A DNA stretch of 41,922 bases from Gammaproteobacteria bacterium. GTDB taxonomy: Bacteria > Pseudomonadota > Gammaproteobacteria > Steroidobacterales > Steroidobacteraceae. Made by a program: the position numbers and the translations under genes. The stretch is from positions 1 through 41,922 of the forward strand of contig JAIBJM010000015.1 of assembly GCA_020029535.1 (NCBI GenBank), in the 5' to 3' direction. Each line of letters begins with the position of its first letter. Positions within the stretch are counted from its first letter, which is position 1. This document shows positions 24,991-33,589 of this stretch, piece by piece. The notes beneath the pieces are model-generated. The model was not told where the DNA came from. It made no database searches and saw only the letters and a program-made list of their open reading frames with translations.

Positions 24991-26262
24991 CTACTTGCTG
25001 AAGCGATCCTGCGCGCTGACCACGTTGCCGCCGCCTTTGCGCTGCGCGTAAGCAGTCAGCAGTTCGTCGATCTTGCCGAACACAGTAGCCAGCGTGGCCG
25101 ATTCGGGCAGCGTAGTGACACGGAAGTGCGTGCGGTAAGGCACGTTGAAGCTGACGCCGGGTGCCACCAGCACATGCTTCTGTTCCAGCAGGTCGAGCGC
25201 GAACTGGCGATCGTCGAAGTCCGGCAACTCAGCGGTGTCGACGCCAATGAAGGCGTACATGGCGCCCGCCGGGGGATGGAGCCACAGGAAACGACTGCGG
25301 CCGACGGCATCGACAATGGCCCGCCGCGATTCGTACAGGCGACCGCCCGGCGATACCAGCTCCCGCACGCTCTGATAACCGCCCAGTGCGGTCTGCACCG
25401 CCCATTGCGCCGGCACATTGCTGCACAGACGCAGCGAGCTCAGCAGTTCAAGCGCCGAAAAATACTCGGCTGCACCCTGCTTCTGGCCGGAGAAAGCCGC
25501 CCATCCCACGCGATAACCGCAGGCCCGATACACCTTCGACAGTCCCGACATCGTCGCGCACAGCGTGTCGCGCACCAGCGTGGCCATCGGCACGAACTCG
25601 GCGCCGTCGTACAGCATCTGGTCATAGATCTCGTCGCTGAACACCACCAGCTTGTGCTGTTCGGCGATGCGCGCCAGCGATTCCAGCACGTGGCGCGGCC
25701 AAACCGCGCCGGTGGGATTGTTCGGGTTGATCACCACCAGGGCGCGCGTGCGCTTGGTGATCAGGGCACGGACCTCGGCCGGATCGGGCAGGAAACCGTT
25801 CTCGGGACGACATGGATAGTGAACCGCCTTGCCGCGATTCAGATTGACGGCCGCGGTCCACAGCGGATAGTCGGGACTGGGGACCAGCACCTCGTCGCCT
25901 TCATTGAGCAGGGCGCGCAACACCAGATCGATCAGCTCGCTGACGCCATTGCCCATGAACACGTCGTCAGCAGTGATGCCCTGCACGCCGCGCGCCTGCT
26001 GCTGCATGACGATGGCTTCGCGCGCCGGGAAAATGCCCTTCTGGTGACAGTAAGCTTCGGATTCCGGCAGGTTCTCGATCATCGCCAGCCGCATGGTCTC
26101 CGGCGTACGGAAACCAAACAGCCCAGGATTGCCTATATTCAGCGAAATGATCTCGTAGCCCAGCCGCTCCAGCTCATGAGCGCGCCGGGCCAGCCGCCCG
26201 CGGATCTCGTAACGGACATGCTTGAGGCCTTCGCTGGGTTTGATGGTTGCTTCGCTGCTCAT
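24991..26262 (-). CDS. alaA: AlaA-like pyruvate-glutamate aminotransferase
   Basis: A 423-residue fold-type I PLP aminotransferase. The PLP lysine is K243 in SGLSKVYRACGYRVGW. Other cofactor and substrate contacts are NIGNPGLFGF (42-51), NGVSELI, PSPDYPLWTAAV, INPNNPTGAVW and SDEIYDQMLYD. The stretches GNGVSELI, PDYPLWTAAV and NVPAQWAVQTALGGYQS match E. coli AlaA nearly word for word. It would make alanine from pyruvate and glutamate. The ATG at 26262 was preferred over a further upstream frame start, because the extra 28 residues look like noise. It lies 46 bases after panD, in the same direction. Confidence 0.88.
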   Translation of the reverse strand: MSSEATIKPSEGLKHVRYEIRGRLARRAHELERLGYEIISLNIGNPGLFGFRTPETMRLAMIENLPESEAYCHQKGIFPAREAIVMQQQARGVQGITADDVFMGNGVSELIDLVLRALLNEGDEVLVPSPDYPLWTAAVNLNRGKAVHYPCRPENGFLPDPAEVRALITKRTRALVVINPNNPTGAVWPRHVLESLARIAEQHKLVVFSDEIYDQMLYDGAEFVPMATLVRDTLCATMSGLSKVYRACGYRVGWAAFSGQKQGAAEYFSALELLSSLRLCSNVPAQWAVQTALGGYQSVRELVSPGGRLYESRRAIVDAVGRSRFLWLHPPAGAMYAFIGVDTAELPDFDDRQFALDLLEQKHVLVAPGVSFNVPYRTHFRVTTLPESATLATVFGKIDELLTAYAQRKGGGNVVSAQDRFSK

Positions 26263-26308
26263 GCAGCTAGCATACCCGCGGCTGGCGCCGCCCGACCAGT
26301 GACGGCGC

Positions 26309-26782
26309 TCAGTTCTTCGGCGACGACCGTGCGCGCCGCCGCCCACCCTGTTTCAGTCGCGCAGTGCGGAAGGTCATGCGGCCGTTGCGGTCGCGGCCCA
26401 CGCGGTATTCCAGCAACTCGGTAATGCGATTATCGGCGTCGAACACCGCAATGCGCGGCCGCATTTCCTCGACGCGCTCGGGATGCACACTGGTGCGCGC
26501 CACAATGATGACCGGATCGCCTGGCTGGCAGGTGCGGGCTGCGGCGCCATTGAGCACACAGCAGCGCGAGCCCCGTTCACCCCAGATAACGTAGGTGGTG
26601 ATGCGCGCGCCAGAGTTCTTGTTCCAGATCTCGACGAATTCCAGCGGCAGGATATTCACCGCCTCGCAATGTTCGGGATCCAGTGTCACCGAGCCGCGAT
26701 AGTCGAGATCAGCGTCGGTGACGCGGATGTCGTGCAGCTTGGCGCGTATTACAGCGATGGTCCCCGCAGTCTGCTCGAACAT
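26309..26782 (-). CDS. panD: Aspartate 1-decarboxylase proenzyme with C-terminal extension
   Basis: A 157-residue PanD-type pyruvoyl enzyme that makes beta-alanine for pantothenate. The residues known in E. coli PanD are conserved: K15 and H17 (AKLHDIRVT), Y28, the self-cleavage site G30-S31 (DYRGS), the Trp in EIWN, the Arg, Thr and Tyr in ARITTY, ERGSR, and N-G-A-A. The serine would become the pyruvoyl group. Compared with the usual 126 residues it has about six extra N-terminal residues and about 30 extra at the C-terminus, ending in a basic tail (GGRRRARSSPKN). The ATG follows the TPR gene stop by one base. No panB or panC is nearby, so the operon is unusual for this gene. Confidence 0.88.
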   Translation of the reverse strand: MFEQTAGTIAVIRAKLHDIRVTDADLDYRGSVTLDPEHCEAVNILPLEFVEIWNKNSGARITTYVIWGERGSRCCVLNGAAARTCQPGDPVIIVARTSVHPERVEEMRPRIAVFDADNRITELLEYRVGRDRNGRMTFRTARLKQGGRRRARSSPKN

Positions 26783-26783
26783 G

Positions 26784-27998
26784 CTAACCGCGGGTGCGCA
26801 GCGACCACAGCTTGGCAAGTCGCTCGTAATTGGCGTCGCCATCGACCTTGCCGAAGGCCTTCTGCGCCTCGGCGCCGTTCTTGGCGCGTGCCTGAGCCAC
26901 ACCCAGCAGCATGTAGGCGTCATTGGGCGACTTCAGCGATCCCTTGCTCACGCCCTGATTGATCAGGGCCAGACCCTTGCTGGCATCACCGACATTCAGC
27001 AGGTAGCTGGCGCCCACGGCCACCAGCAGGTCGCCGGTGGCAGCGCCCTGGGCCTCCTTCTCCACCTGGGCGAGCCCCGCCTTCTCGGCAGCAACCTGTC
27101 TCCTGGAGCTCTCCAGCAATCGGCCGGCACGATCCTTCTCGCGCTGGTCCGTGAAGACATTCTTGCCCAGACCCTGCTCCAGCACCTGCACGGCCTCGCC
27201 GGGGAAGCCCTGCTCCACCGCCAACTGTGCCATCTCGCTGTACTGGTCGGCAGTACGCAGCGTGCCCACTTCCGCCATCAGGCGATAAAGGTTCAGCCTG
27301 AGCTTCACGTCGCGGATGGTCTGCTGCGACGACGCCAGCGCATTCGCCCAGTAGTTGGGCTTCTGGTAATAGCTGAGCAGCTTTTCCATGATGCGGGCCC
27401 GGGCCGCGTCATCGCCCAGCCTGTTGTAGCTGTCCGCCAGCAGCAGCAGCGAATCTTCCGACGGACGCTGGCCGGCCTTTTCGGCGCGCGTCACCAGATC
27501 CTGCATGCCGGAGATCGCTTCCCTGTACTTGCCCTGCTGGTAGTAAGCCTGTGCGATGAACTGCTCGGCATCCGCGCCGCCCGCACCCGCCCTGACGGCA
27601 CGATTGCCGTAGTCAACCACGCCAGGCCAATTCTTGTTGGCATACGCCAGCTGCATCAGCACCTTGTACCGTACGCCGCGATCCTCCGGCTTCACATACG
27701 GCGACTCGACGTTGGCCGAGAAGGCTTCAAAGGCCTCGGGATATTTCTTCTGGTTGGCGTAGATGGGGCCGAGAAACTCGTTGATGGCGTACTGATCGAA
27801 AGCCGTCTTGGCGGGATTGGCCTGTGCCTCGCGGAGACTCGCCAACGCGGCGTCATAGTTCTTGGCGAGGAACGAGTCCTGCGCGGCTTTCAAGGTCTTG
27901 GCCAGAGCCTTGCTGACTTCCTGGGCCTGTGCGGCGGCTCCGCCCAGCATGACAGCGCATGCCAGCGCCGCCCACATCATCTTCGACTGTCTCAACAT
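26784..27998 (-). CDS. Secreted tetratricopeptide-repeat protein of the TonB cluster
   Basis: A 404-residue protein with a Sec signal peptide (MMWAALACAVMLGGAAAQA, cut before QEV) and a series of helical repeats of the TPR type (for example SFLAKNYDAALASLREA, AQAYYQQGKYREAISGMQ, GDDAARARIMEKLL, DASKGLALINQGV). It is likely periplasmic. It lies directly downstream of exbD, where TPR proteins are found in some TonB systems (for example TtpC next to Vibrio TonB2), though homology to TtpC was not tested. I chose the start at 27998 because it gives a clean signal peptide; an in-frame start 12 codons upstream exists. Its stop is one base before the panD start. Confidence 0.75.
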   Translation of the reverse strand: MLRQSKMMWAALACAVMLGGAAAQAQEVSKALAKTLKAAQDSFLAKNYDAALASLREAQANPAKTAFDQYAINEFLGPIYANQKKYPEAFEAFSANVESPYVKPEDRGVRYKVLMQLAYANKNWPGVVDYGNRAVRAGAGGADAEQFIAQAYYQQGKYREAISGMQDLVTRAEKAGQRPSEDSLLLLADSYNRLGDDAARARIMEKLLSYYQKPNYWANALASSQQTIRDVKLRLNLYRLMAEVGTLRTADQYSEMAQLAVEQGFPGEAVQVLEQGLGKNVFTDQREKDRAGRLLESSRRQVAAEKAGLAQVEKEAQGAATGDLLVAVGASYLLNVGDASKGLALINQGVSKGSLKSPNDAYMLLGVAQARAKNGAEAQKAFGKVDGDANYERLAKLWSLRTRG

Positions 27999-28023
27999 GT
28001 CTTGAACTCCACACTCTTGCAGA

Positions 28024-28040
28024 GGCGCGATCACCGCGCC
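28024..28040 (-). other. Hairpin in the exbD-TPR gap
   Basis: GGCGCG (28024-28029) and CGCGCC (28035-28040) form a perfect six-base stem with a five-base loop, in the 110-base gap between the second exbD and the TPR gene. Read on the minus strand, the loop is GTGAT. No U tract follows, so it is not a standard terminator. A similar hairpin lies between tonB and exbB. Confidence 0.4.
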
Positions 28041-28108
28041 GGCGCCCCACTTGATGTCACCTGTACCTTAGGCGACGGACCTGAATACAGGCTGAACGAT
28101 CGTTTCGG

Positions 28109-28540
28109 CTACTCGCCCGCGAAATCAGCGGTATTGACGAAGCCGATCTTCGTCATGCGATTGCGCTGCGCCGTCGCCAGAACCCTGGCGACCACGTCGT
28201 ACTTGGCGCGACGGTCGGGCCGCAGATGAATCTCGGGCTGCGGATCCTTTGCAGATTCGGGCCCGAAACGGCGGCTCAGTTCGTCCAGATTCATCACCAG
28301 ACCGTTCCAGACAATGGCGCCGTCAAAATCGATCTCCAGATCGATGATTTCGGGCTGCGTCACCGGAGGCGGTTGATCGGGCAGCGGCGCCGGCATGTCC
28401 AGCTTCACCGCATGAGTCATCGTCGGCAGCGTAACGATCAGCGTGACCAGCAACACCAGCATCACGTCGATCAACGGCGTGGTGTTCATCTCGCACATTA
28501 CCGCCTGCTCGCCGCTCGGCGATCCAACACTCATCGACAT
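28109..28540 (-). CDS. exbD2: ExbD-type TonB energiser, second copy
   Basis: A 143-residue protein with one N-terminal membrane helix (about 23-42) and a periplasmic domain. D25 in NTTPLIDVMLVLL is the proton-carrying aspartate typical of ExbD/TolR. The periplasmic part (IDLEIDFDGAIVWNG, PQPEIHLRPDRRAKYDVVARVLA) is ExbD-like. It works with ExbB and TonB to move proton-motive force to outer-membrane receptors. Its first six residues (MSMSVG) are identical to those of the preceding exbD, which suggests tandem duplication. A strong AGGGGG ribosome-binding site precedes it. A role limited to some substrates is known for one xanthomonad ExbD2 but is not shown here. Confidence 0.88.
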   Translation of the reverse strand: MSMSVGSPSGEQAVMCEMNTTPLIDVMLVLLVTLIVTLPTMTHAVKLDMPAPLPDQPPPVTQPEIIDLEIDFDGAIVWNGLVMNLDELSRRFGPESAKDPQPEIHLRPDRRAKYDVVARVLATAQRNRMTKIGFVNTADFAGE

Positions 28541-28552
28541 AAAACCCCCTGG

Positions 28553-28993
28553 CTAGCGCGTCGGCGTCAATGCACGATCAGGTTCGGTGATGAACCCGAC
28601 TTTGACGATGCCACCGCGTTGAATGCCAAAAATGACCTTGCCGATATCGGCGTAGTAGGCATTGGCATCACCGCGGATGTGGATCTCCGGCTGCGGCACC
28701 TTCACGGCCTCGAGCTTGACCAGATCGGTCAATGCGCGCAGGTTCGGCACTTCCTGACCATTCCAGTACATCTTCCCTTCGGCAGTGACCGACATCGAGA
28801 CGTTTTCGGGCTTGGTCTGGGTCGGGATGTTGACAGCCTTCGGCAAATCCACCTTGACCACCCTGGTGATCACCGGAATGGTGATCAGGAAGATGATCAA
28901 CATGACCAGCATCACGTCGACCAGCGGCGTGGTGTTGATTTCCGAAATGGCAGCGGGCTCGTCACCTTCGGTCTGGCCAACGCTCATTGACAT
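28553..28993 (-). CDS. exbD1: ExbD-type TonB energiser, first copy
   Basis: A 146-residue protein with the ExbD arrangement: NTTPLVDVMLVMLIIFLITIPV is the membrane segment, with D26 as the functional aspartate. The periplasmic part has MSVTAEGKMYWNGQEV, PQPEIHIRGDANAYYADIGKVIFGIQRGG and VKVGFITEPD. It lies 12 bases before the second exbD and 33 bases after exbB, so tonB, exbB and the two exbD genes form one transcription unit. GAGGAG precedes the ATG. Confidence 0.92.
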   Translation of the reverse strand: MSMSVGQTEGDEPAAISEINTTPLVDVMLVMLIIFLITIPVITRVVKVDLPKAVNIPTQTKPENVSMSVTAEGKMYWNGQEVPNLRALTDLVKLEAVKVPQPEIHIRGDANAYYADIGKVIFGIQRGGIVKVGFITEPDRALTPTR

Positions 28994-29026
28994 ACAGCGT
29001 AGCTCCTCAGTGGCCTGGCGCGGCGC

Positions 29027-29749
29027 TTACTTGCGCGGCGGGGCAACAGCGGCCACGCTCGAATCAATACGCGAACCACTGACCATGTAGGCATGCAGAT
29101 CGCCGGCAAAGTTCCGGACGCTGTCCTGGATGGTTTTATTGCGGCGCAGTAGCCAGTTGTAGCCCAGCACTGCGGGCACTGCGACCACCAGACCAAGCGC
29201 GGTCATGATCAACGCTTCACCGACGGGACCGGCGACGCGATCGATGCTGGCCTGGCCAGAGACGCCGATTGCGATCAGCGCGCGCAGAATGCCGACCACC
29301 GTTCCGAACAGGCCAATGAATGGCGCCGTCGAACCCACGGTGGCCAGGAACGCCAGACCCGAGCTGAGCTTGCCGTTGACGCGGTCGGTGGCACGCTGCA
29401 GCGCCATCGTGATCCACTCATGCAGATCGATGCGATCGGTCAGGCGGCCGTCGTGGTGCGAAGCGGCGCGCAGGCCATCTTCAGCGATATAACGGAAGTC
29501 ATCACCCTTCTTCAGCAGTTCCACGCCGTCCTTGATCGACGGTGCAGTCCAGAACTTCTGCTGAACCACCTTCGCGGACTTGTTCATGTTCCGCTGATCC
29601 CACAGCTTCGTGAAGATGATGAACCACGAATAGAACGACATGAATCCCAGGATGCACAGCGTGCTCTGTGTGATGATGCCGCCCGTATTCCAGAGAGCGA
29701 CAATACCGTACGGATTCTCCACAGCAGCGTTAACAACTTCAGCTTGCAT
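29027..29749 (-). CDS. exbB: ExbB-type proton channel protein
   Basis: A 240-residue MotA/TolQ/ExbB protein with three membrane segments: one near 21-42 (GIITQSTLCILGFMSFYSWFIIF), one near 133-155 (LAFLATVGSTAPFIGLFGTVVGIL) and one near 178-200 (IMTALGLVVAVPAVLGYNWLL). The TVGSTAPFIGLFGTV-G and A-L-T-A-x-G-L patterns are conserved in the family. It would form the pentameric channel that houses the ExbD helices. GAGGAT precedes the ATG at 29749. The 97 bases between tonB and exbB contain a hairpin. Confidence 0.94.
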   Translation of the reverse strand: MQAEVVNAAVENPYGIVALWNTGGIITQSTLCILGFMSFYSWFIIFTKLWDQRNMNKSAKVVQQKFWTAPSIKDGVELLKKGDDFRYIAEDGLRAASHHDGRLTDRIDLHEWITMALQRATDRVNGKLSSGLAFLATVGSTAPFIGLFGTVVGILRALIAIGVSGQASIDRVAGPVGEALIMTALGLVVAVPAVLGYNWLLRRNKTIQDSVRNFAGDLHAYMVSGSRIDSSVAAVAPPRK

Positions 29750-29769
29750 GACTATCCTCTTTTAAACAC

Positions 29770-29787
29770 CGCCCGATCACCCGGGCG
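29770..29787 (-). other. Hairpin in the tonB-exbB gap
   Basis: CGCCCG (29770-29775) and CGGGCG (29782-29787) pair perfectly around a six-base loop, in the 97-base gap between tonB and exbB. On the minus strand the loop is GGTGAT. It is followed by GTGTTTAAAAG, which is not a proper U tract. It may stabilise the exbB message or reduce readthrough; this is inference. The rest of this gap is A/T-rich relative to the window, and I saw no clear second promoter in it. Confidence 0.4.
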
Positions 29788-29846
29788 ACCCTGAAAAAAA
29801 CAATCAACCCTTTAGATATTCTCGATAATGAACAAATAGCTGAGAG

Positions 29847-30482
29847 CTATTCAGCGGCCTTCTTGAGCGTGAAACGGATCGGCAGATTGGCGCAACCCGC
29901 CACTGCCTTGCCACCTTCTGTCGGCGCCTTCCAGCGACTGGCCTTGGCGACGCGTACAGCCGCTTCATCCAGACGCGAGAAACCGGAAGACTCGGCAATT
30001 ACCGCGCTCTCCATCTTGCCATTGACGGCCAGGCACACTTTGATCACCGGCCGCCCTTCCTCCCCCGCGCTGCGCGAAATGGACGGATAGTATTCATCGG
30101 TCGAGGGTCCGGACACGCGACTCATGACGGTGCGGGCAACCGGCGCGGGCGGGGCAATCGGCCGCGGCGGCGGCGGCGTGGTCGTTACATTGGCAATCGG
30201 CGGCGGCGGCGCATCGGCCGCGACGGTGATGCTGATTTCCGGCGGCACCACCTGCACTGGTGGACGCTCCAGATCCGGCGGCGGCGGCGGCGGCGGTTCG
30301 TCAACCGACTTTTCTTCTTCAATGATGGTGGTATCGATGGGCGGCGCGATCAGCTCGACAGCCTTGGTGGCGAGACCGCTGGCAAACGCCCATATAAGCA
30401 GAACGTGCACCGCGACAATCGCAAGAAAAACCACCGTACGGCGGCTGTTGTAACCCGAATCGTGTGCGTAGGTGGCTGACAT
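29847..30482 (-). CDS. tonB: TonB energy-transducing protein
   Basis: A 211-residue protein: a cytoplasmic stub, one membrane anchor at about 16-37 (VVFLAIVAVHVLLIWAFASGLA), a proline-rich periplasmic linker (VDEPPPPPPPDLERPPVQVVPPE, TTPPPPRPIAPPAPV) and a C-terminal TonB domain (YYPSISRSAGEEGRPVIKVCLAVNGK, SSGFSRLDEAAVRVAKASRWKAP, IRFTLKK). It contacts TonB boxes of outer-membrane receptors. It is the first gene of the minus-strand cluster, and a reasonable promoter sits 20 bases upstream. No obvious Fur box was seen. Confidence 0.93.
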   Translation of the reverse strand: MSATYAHDSGYNSRRTVVFLAIVAVHVLLIWAFASGLATKAVELIAPPIDTTIIEEEKSVDEPPPPPPPDLERPPVQVVPPEISITVAADAPPPPIANVTTTPPPPRPIAPPAPVARTVMSRVSGPSTDEYYPSISRSAGEEGRPVIKVCLAVNGKMESAVIAESSGFSRLDEAAVRVAKASRWKAPTEGGKAVAGCANLPIRFTLKKAAE

Positions 30483-30501
30483 GTTTGATTCAATGCTGAG
30501 A

Positions 30502-30530
30502 ATTAAAAGACCCCGAATTCAGCAGCGCAA
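30502..30530 (-). promoter_or_regulatory. Candidate sigma-70 promoter for tonB
   Basis: On the minus strand TTGCGC (30530-30525), an exact 17-base spacer and TTTAAT (30507-30502) precede the tonB ATG at 30482. The -10 matches five of six consensus bases, and the -35 matches TTG. The rest of the 120-base ilvD-tonB gap holds an A/T-rich stretch (around 30551-30573) but no convincing terminator. Confidence 0.5.
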
Positions 30531-30602
30531 CTGTAACCGCTGACTTTAGGCATGACAACAATATATTTTTCCGCGGCGAGGAGCCGAACCTGCAGCCGCC
30601 CA

Positions 30603-32285
30603 TCATTCGGTCACCGCGCCCAGAGAAGCGCTGCTGACCACGCGTGCATACTTGGCGAGCACGCCGTGTTGCGCATACGGTTTGCGCGGTTTTAGTGCCT
30701 TGCGACGCCGTTTCAGTTCCGCCGCCGGCAGTTGCACGTCGATGCGGCGCTGCTCGGCGTCGATGGTCACGATATCGCCATTACGCAACAGCGCCAGCAC
30801 ACCACCCACTGCCGCTTCCGGTGTTACATGCCCTACGACAAAACCGTGTGTGCCTCCGGAAAAACGGCCGTCGGTAATGAAGGCCACCTTGCCACCCAGC
30901 CCGCGCCCCATGATTGCCGCTGTCGGGCTCAGCATCTCGCGCATGCCCGGGCCGCCGCGCGGCCCTTCATAACGGATCACCACCACGTCGCCGGCTTTCA
31001 CCTTGCCGGCGAGAATGGCTGCGGTAGCAGGTTCCTCGCCGTCAAAGACGCGTGCCGGACCGCTGAACCTCAGACCTTCCTTGCCGCTGATCTTGGCAAC
31101 GGCGCCTTCCGCAGCGAGGTTCCCATACAACACCACCAGATGGCTGTTCTTCTTGATGGGATTCGACAGCTCACGAATGATGTCCTGCCCGTCTGGATAG
31201 TCGGCGACCTGAGCCAGGTTCTGTTCAATGGTGCGACCGGTGACCGTCATGCAATTGCCATGCAGCAATCCGGCACCCAGCAGCCGCTTCATCAGCGGTT
31301 GTATGCCGCCGAGGGCGATCAGCTCGGACATCAGATAGCGGCCGCTGGGACGCACATCGGCCAGCACGGGTACGCGTCGGCCGATCCGCGTGAAATCATC
31401 CAGCGCAAGCTTCACGCCGGCGGCCCTGGCTATCGCCAACAGGTGCAGCACCGCATTGGTGGAGCCGCCGAGCGCGATCACCACCGTGATGGCATTTTCA
31501 AACGCCTTGCGCGTCATGATGTCGCGCGGGCGCAGTCCGTCATTGACCAGCCGCACCACAGCCGCACCGGCCCGCCGGCAGTCGTCGCGCTTGGAGTCGC
31601 TGACCGCCTCCTGCGCGGAGCTGCCGGGAAGACTCATGCCCAGCGCCTCCATGGCCGAAGCCATGGTGTTGGCGGTGTACATGCCCCCGCAGCTGCCCGG
31701 GCCGGGAATGGCGGTCTTCTCCACCTCCAGCAGCTGTGCATCGGAGATCGCTCCGGCCGCGCGGCCACCCACGGCCTCGAACACCGAAACGATGTCGCGG
31801 CGTTGCAGGCCGGGACGGATGGTGCCGCCGTATACGAACACCGACGGACGATTCAGGCGCGCCATGGCCATGGCGCAGCCCGGCATGTTCTTGTCGCAGC
31901 CGCCAATCGCGACAAAGCCGTCGAATCCTTCCGCGCCAACCACTGTTTCAATGGAGTCGGCAATGACTTCGCGCGAGACCAGCGAATAACGCATGCCCGG
32001 TGAGCCCATCGAAATGCCGTCGGAGACAGTGATGGTGTTGAAGGTGACCGGCTTGCCGCCGGCGGAATCAACCCCGGCAGCGGCGTCCCGCGCCAGTTCG
32101 GCGATGTGCACATTGCATGGAGTCAGATTCGACCAGGTCGAGGCCACACCAATCTGCGGTCTGGAAAAATCAGCGTCGCTGAAACCTACGGCGCGCAACA
32201 TGGCGCGGGCCGGCGCCTGCTTCACACCGTCGACGACCTCGCGCGAGTATCTGCGCGGATCCACGCTCTGCTTCTTCTTTGTCAT
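30603..32285 (-). CDS. ilvD: Dihydroxy-acid dehydratase
   Basis: A 560-residue IlvD/Edd enzyme that dehydrates dihydroxyvalerate and dihydroxymethylvalerate to the 2-keto acids in valine, isoleucine and leucine synthesis. The iron-sulfur ligands are C57 (NLTPCN), C130 ([11 protein letters not shown]) and C197 ([14 protein letters not shown]). The C-terminal part has [16 protein letters not shown]. The ATG at 32285 overlaps the MFS transporter stop (ATGA). The ilvC-leu operon starts about 3 kb away on the opposite strand, so this step is encoded apart from it and without a visible attenuator. Confidence 0.94.
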   Translation of the reverse strand: MTKKKQSVDPRRYSREVVDGVKQAPARAMLRAVGFSDADFSRPQIGVASTWSNLTPCNVHIAELARDAAAGVDSAGGKPVTFNTITVSDGISMGSPGMRYSLVSREVIADSIETVVGAEGFDGFVAIGGCDKNMPGCAMAMARLNRPSVFVYGGTIRPGLQRRDIVSVFEAVGGRAAGAISDAQLLEVEKTAIPGPGSCGGMYTANTMASAMEALGMSLPGSSAQEAVSDSKRDDCRRAGAAVVRLVNDGLRPRDIMTRKAFENAITVVIALGGSTNAVLHLLAIARAAGVKLALDDFTRIGRRVPVLADVRPSGRYLMSELIALGGIQPLMKRLLGAGLLHGNCMTVTGRTIEQNLAQVADYPDGQDIIRELSNPIKKNSHLVVLYGNLAAEGAVAKISGKEGLRFSGPARVFDGEEPATAAILAGKVKAGDVVVIRYEGPRGGPGMREMLSPTAAIMGRGLGGKVAFITDGRFSGGTHGFVVGHVTPEAAVGGVLALLRNGDIVTIDAEQRRIDVQLPAAELKRRRKALKPRKPYAQHGVLAKYARVVSSASLGAVTE

Positions 32286-33583
32286 GTGCCTTGGTTCAAC
32301 CTGTTCATTCGTACGAAACCCAAGCCTCCGGTAGTGATCAGCCCCAGAGGCAGCAACAATGCCAGCATGCCCGAATCGGGCCGCCATTTTTCCAGCAGCT
32401 GATAGCAGGCGATGCCCAACGGCGGCGCGATCAGTCCGCGCACGCCGGTCAGCGTGACGTGCACACCCATGTAATGCTGTGCCCGGCCCAGTGATGCGAA
32501 ATCATTGTGGCCCAGGTTCCAGCCCAGATTGGCGCCGGCATACCCCGCCCCGGCCATCACGGCGCCGAGCCAGAGCAACCACAGCTGTGCAGTCCAGACA
32601 CCGGCCGTCACCAGCACGATCGCCATGACCAGTGCCCAGCACTGGCGCGAACGATACTTGATGACATGGCCGCGGTCGAACAGTCGCGCCCACCAGGGAA
32701 TGAACACCGGTATCAGCGCCAGCGGCACCACGCTCAGCAACATGATCTGCTGGAAACCGGACAGACCCAGATGATCGGTGTACAGGACTACCAGCAAGGC
32801 ATTCACCATCAGATTGCCGGCGCCGTACAGGCTCATCCAGAACATGTAGCTGCGGAATGCTGCATCGCTTCTGAGGATGTCGCGCAGCATGCGCAGACTG
32901 AATGGCCCGGCGGAACCCGCGGCATCCGCTTCGGCGGCCAGCAGCTGGTACTCCCGGCGCACACGCACGGCGCGGTAGTACCAGGCGCCCAGCAGCCCGC
33001 AGGCAGCGGCCGCGCCGTACAACCACCGTGAGGCATGCGCCTGACGGTCCAGCACCCATCCCGCGGCCAATGCGCTCAACACCACACCCGGCACGGTCAC
33101 CATCACAAAGCGGCCGGTGATACGCGCCATCACGCCGCGCGGATAGTTGGCGGTCCAGACCGCGGCGCGCACCGTCAGCACACCGGCCCACAACAGACGC
33201 GCCACGATCACCGCAACCAGGGTCAATACCAGCCCTGTCGCGCTGAAAGGAGCAAAGGCGATCAGACCGACAATCAGCGCGAACATGGTTTGCAGGGTGG
33301 CCAGCAGGCCGACACGGGTGCGGCCATGCGCCAGATTGGCCCAGGCAAAACTCGAGATGTTGGCCAGCGCCGGCGCACCGCTGAGTACAGCGACGGCGAA
33401 ATTGACCCAGTGGAGGGCAACCAGACCGGCAAAACCCTTCTTGACCAGCACCGCCACAGTCGCGCCCTCGACGAGACCCACCGCCAGTCCCAGCAGGGCC
33501 CAGGGCAGCAGCTCGCGGCGGAACATTGCCTCCACCAGCTGGCTGGGCTGACTGGCTGGTCGCGCGGAAACTTCTTCGCTCAC
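32282..33583 (-). CDS. Major facilitator superfamily transporter
   Basis: A 433-residue polytopic membrane protein with about 12 hydrophobic segments and a long central loop (about 205-235) between two halves, as in the MFS. Charged loop motifs such as [10 protein letters not shown] between early helices and [13 protein letters not shown] between later helices occupy the usual cytoplasmic loop positions. The substrate cannot be read. It is translationally coupled to ilvD (ATGA overlap) and follows the aminopeptidase by six bases. A role in export or uptake of amino acids or peptides is possible but unsupported by the sequence. Confidence 0.75.
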   Translation of the reverse strand: MSEEVSARPASQPSQLVEAMFRRELLPWALLGLAVGLVEGATVAVLVKKGFAGLVALHWVNFAVAVLSGAPALANISSFAWANLAHGRTRVGLLATLQTMFALIVGLIAFAPFSATGLVLTLVAVIVARLLWAGVLTVRAAVWTANYPRGVMARITGRFVMVTVPGVVLSALAAGWVLDRQAHASRWLYGAAAACGLLGAWYYRAVRVRREYQLLAAEADAAGSAGPFSLRMLRDILRSDAAFRSYMFWMSLYGAGNLMVNALLVVLYTDHLGLSGFQQIMLLSVVPLALIPVFIPWWARLFDRGHVIKYRSRQCWALVMAIVLVTAGVWTAQLWLLWLGAVMAGAGYAGANLGWNLGHNDFASLGRAQHYMGVHVTLTGVRGLIAPPLGIACYQLLEKWRPDSGMLALLLPLGLITTGGLGFVRMNRLNQGT

Positions 33584-33589
33584 CAGGGG

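Noticed and set aside
30551-30602. Terminator after ilvD
   Set aside because: The possible stem (GCGGC/GCCGC) is short, has a long loop and is followed by A rather than U residues in the direction of transcription.
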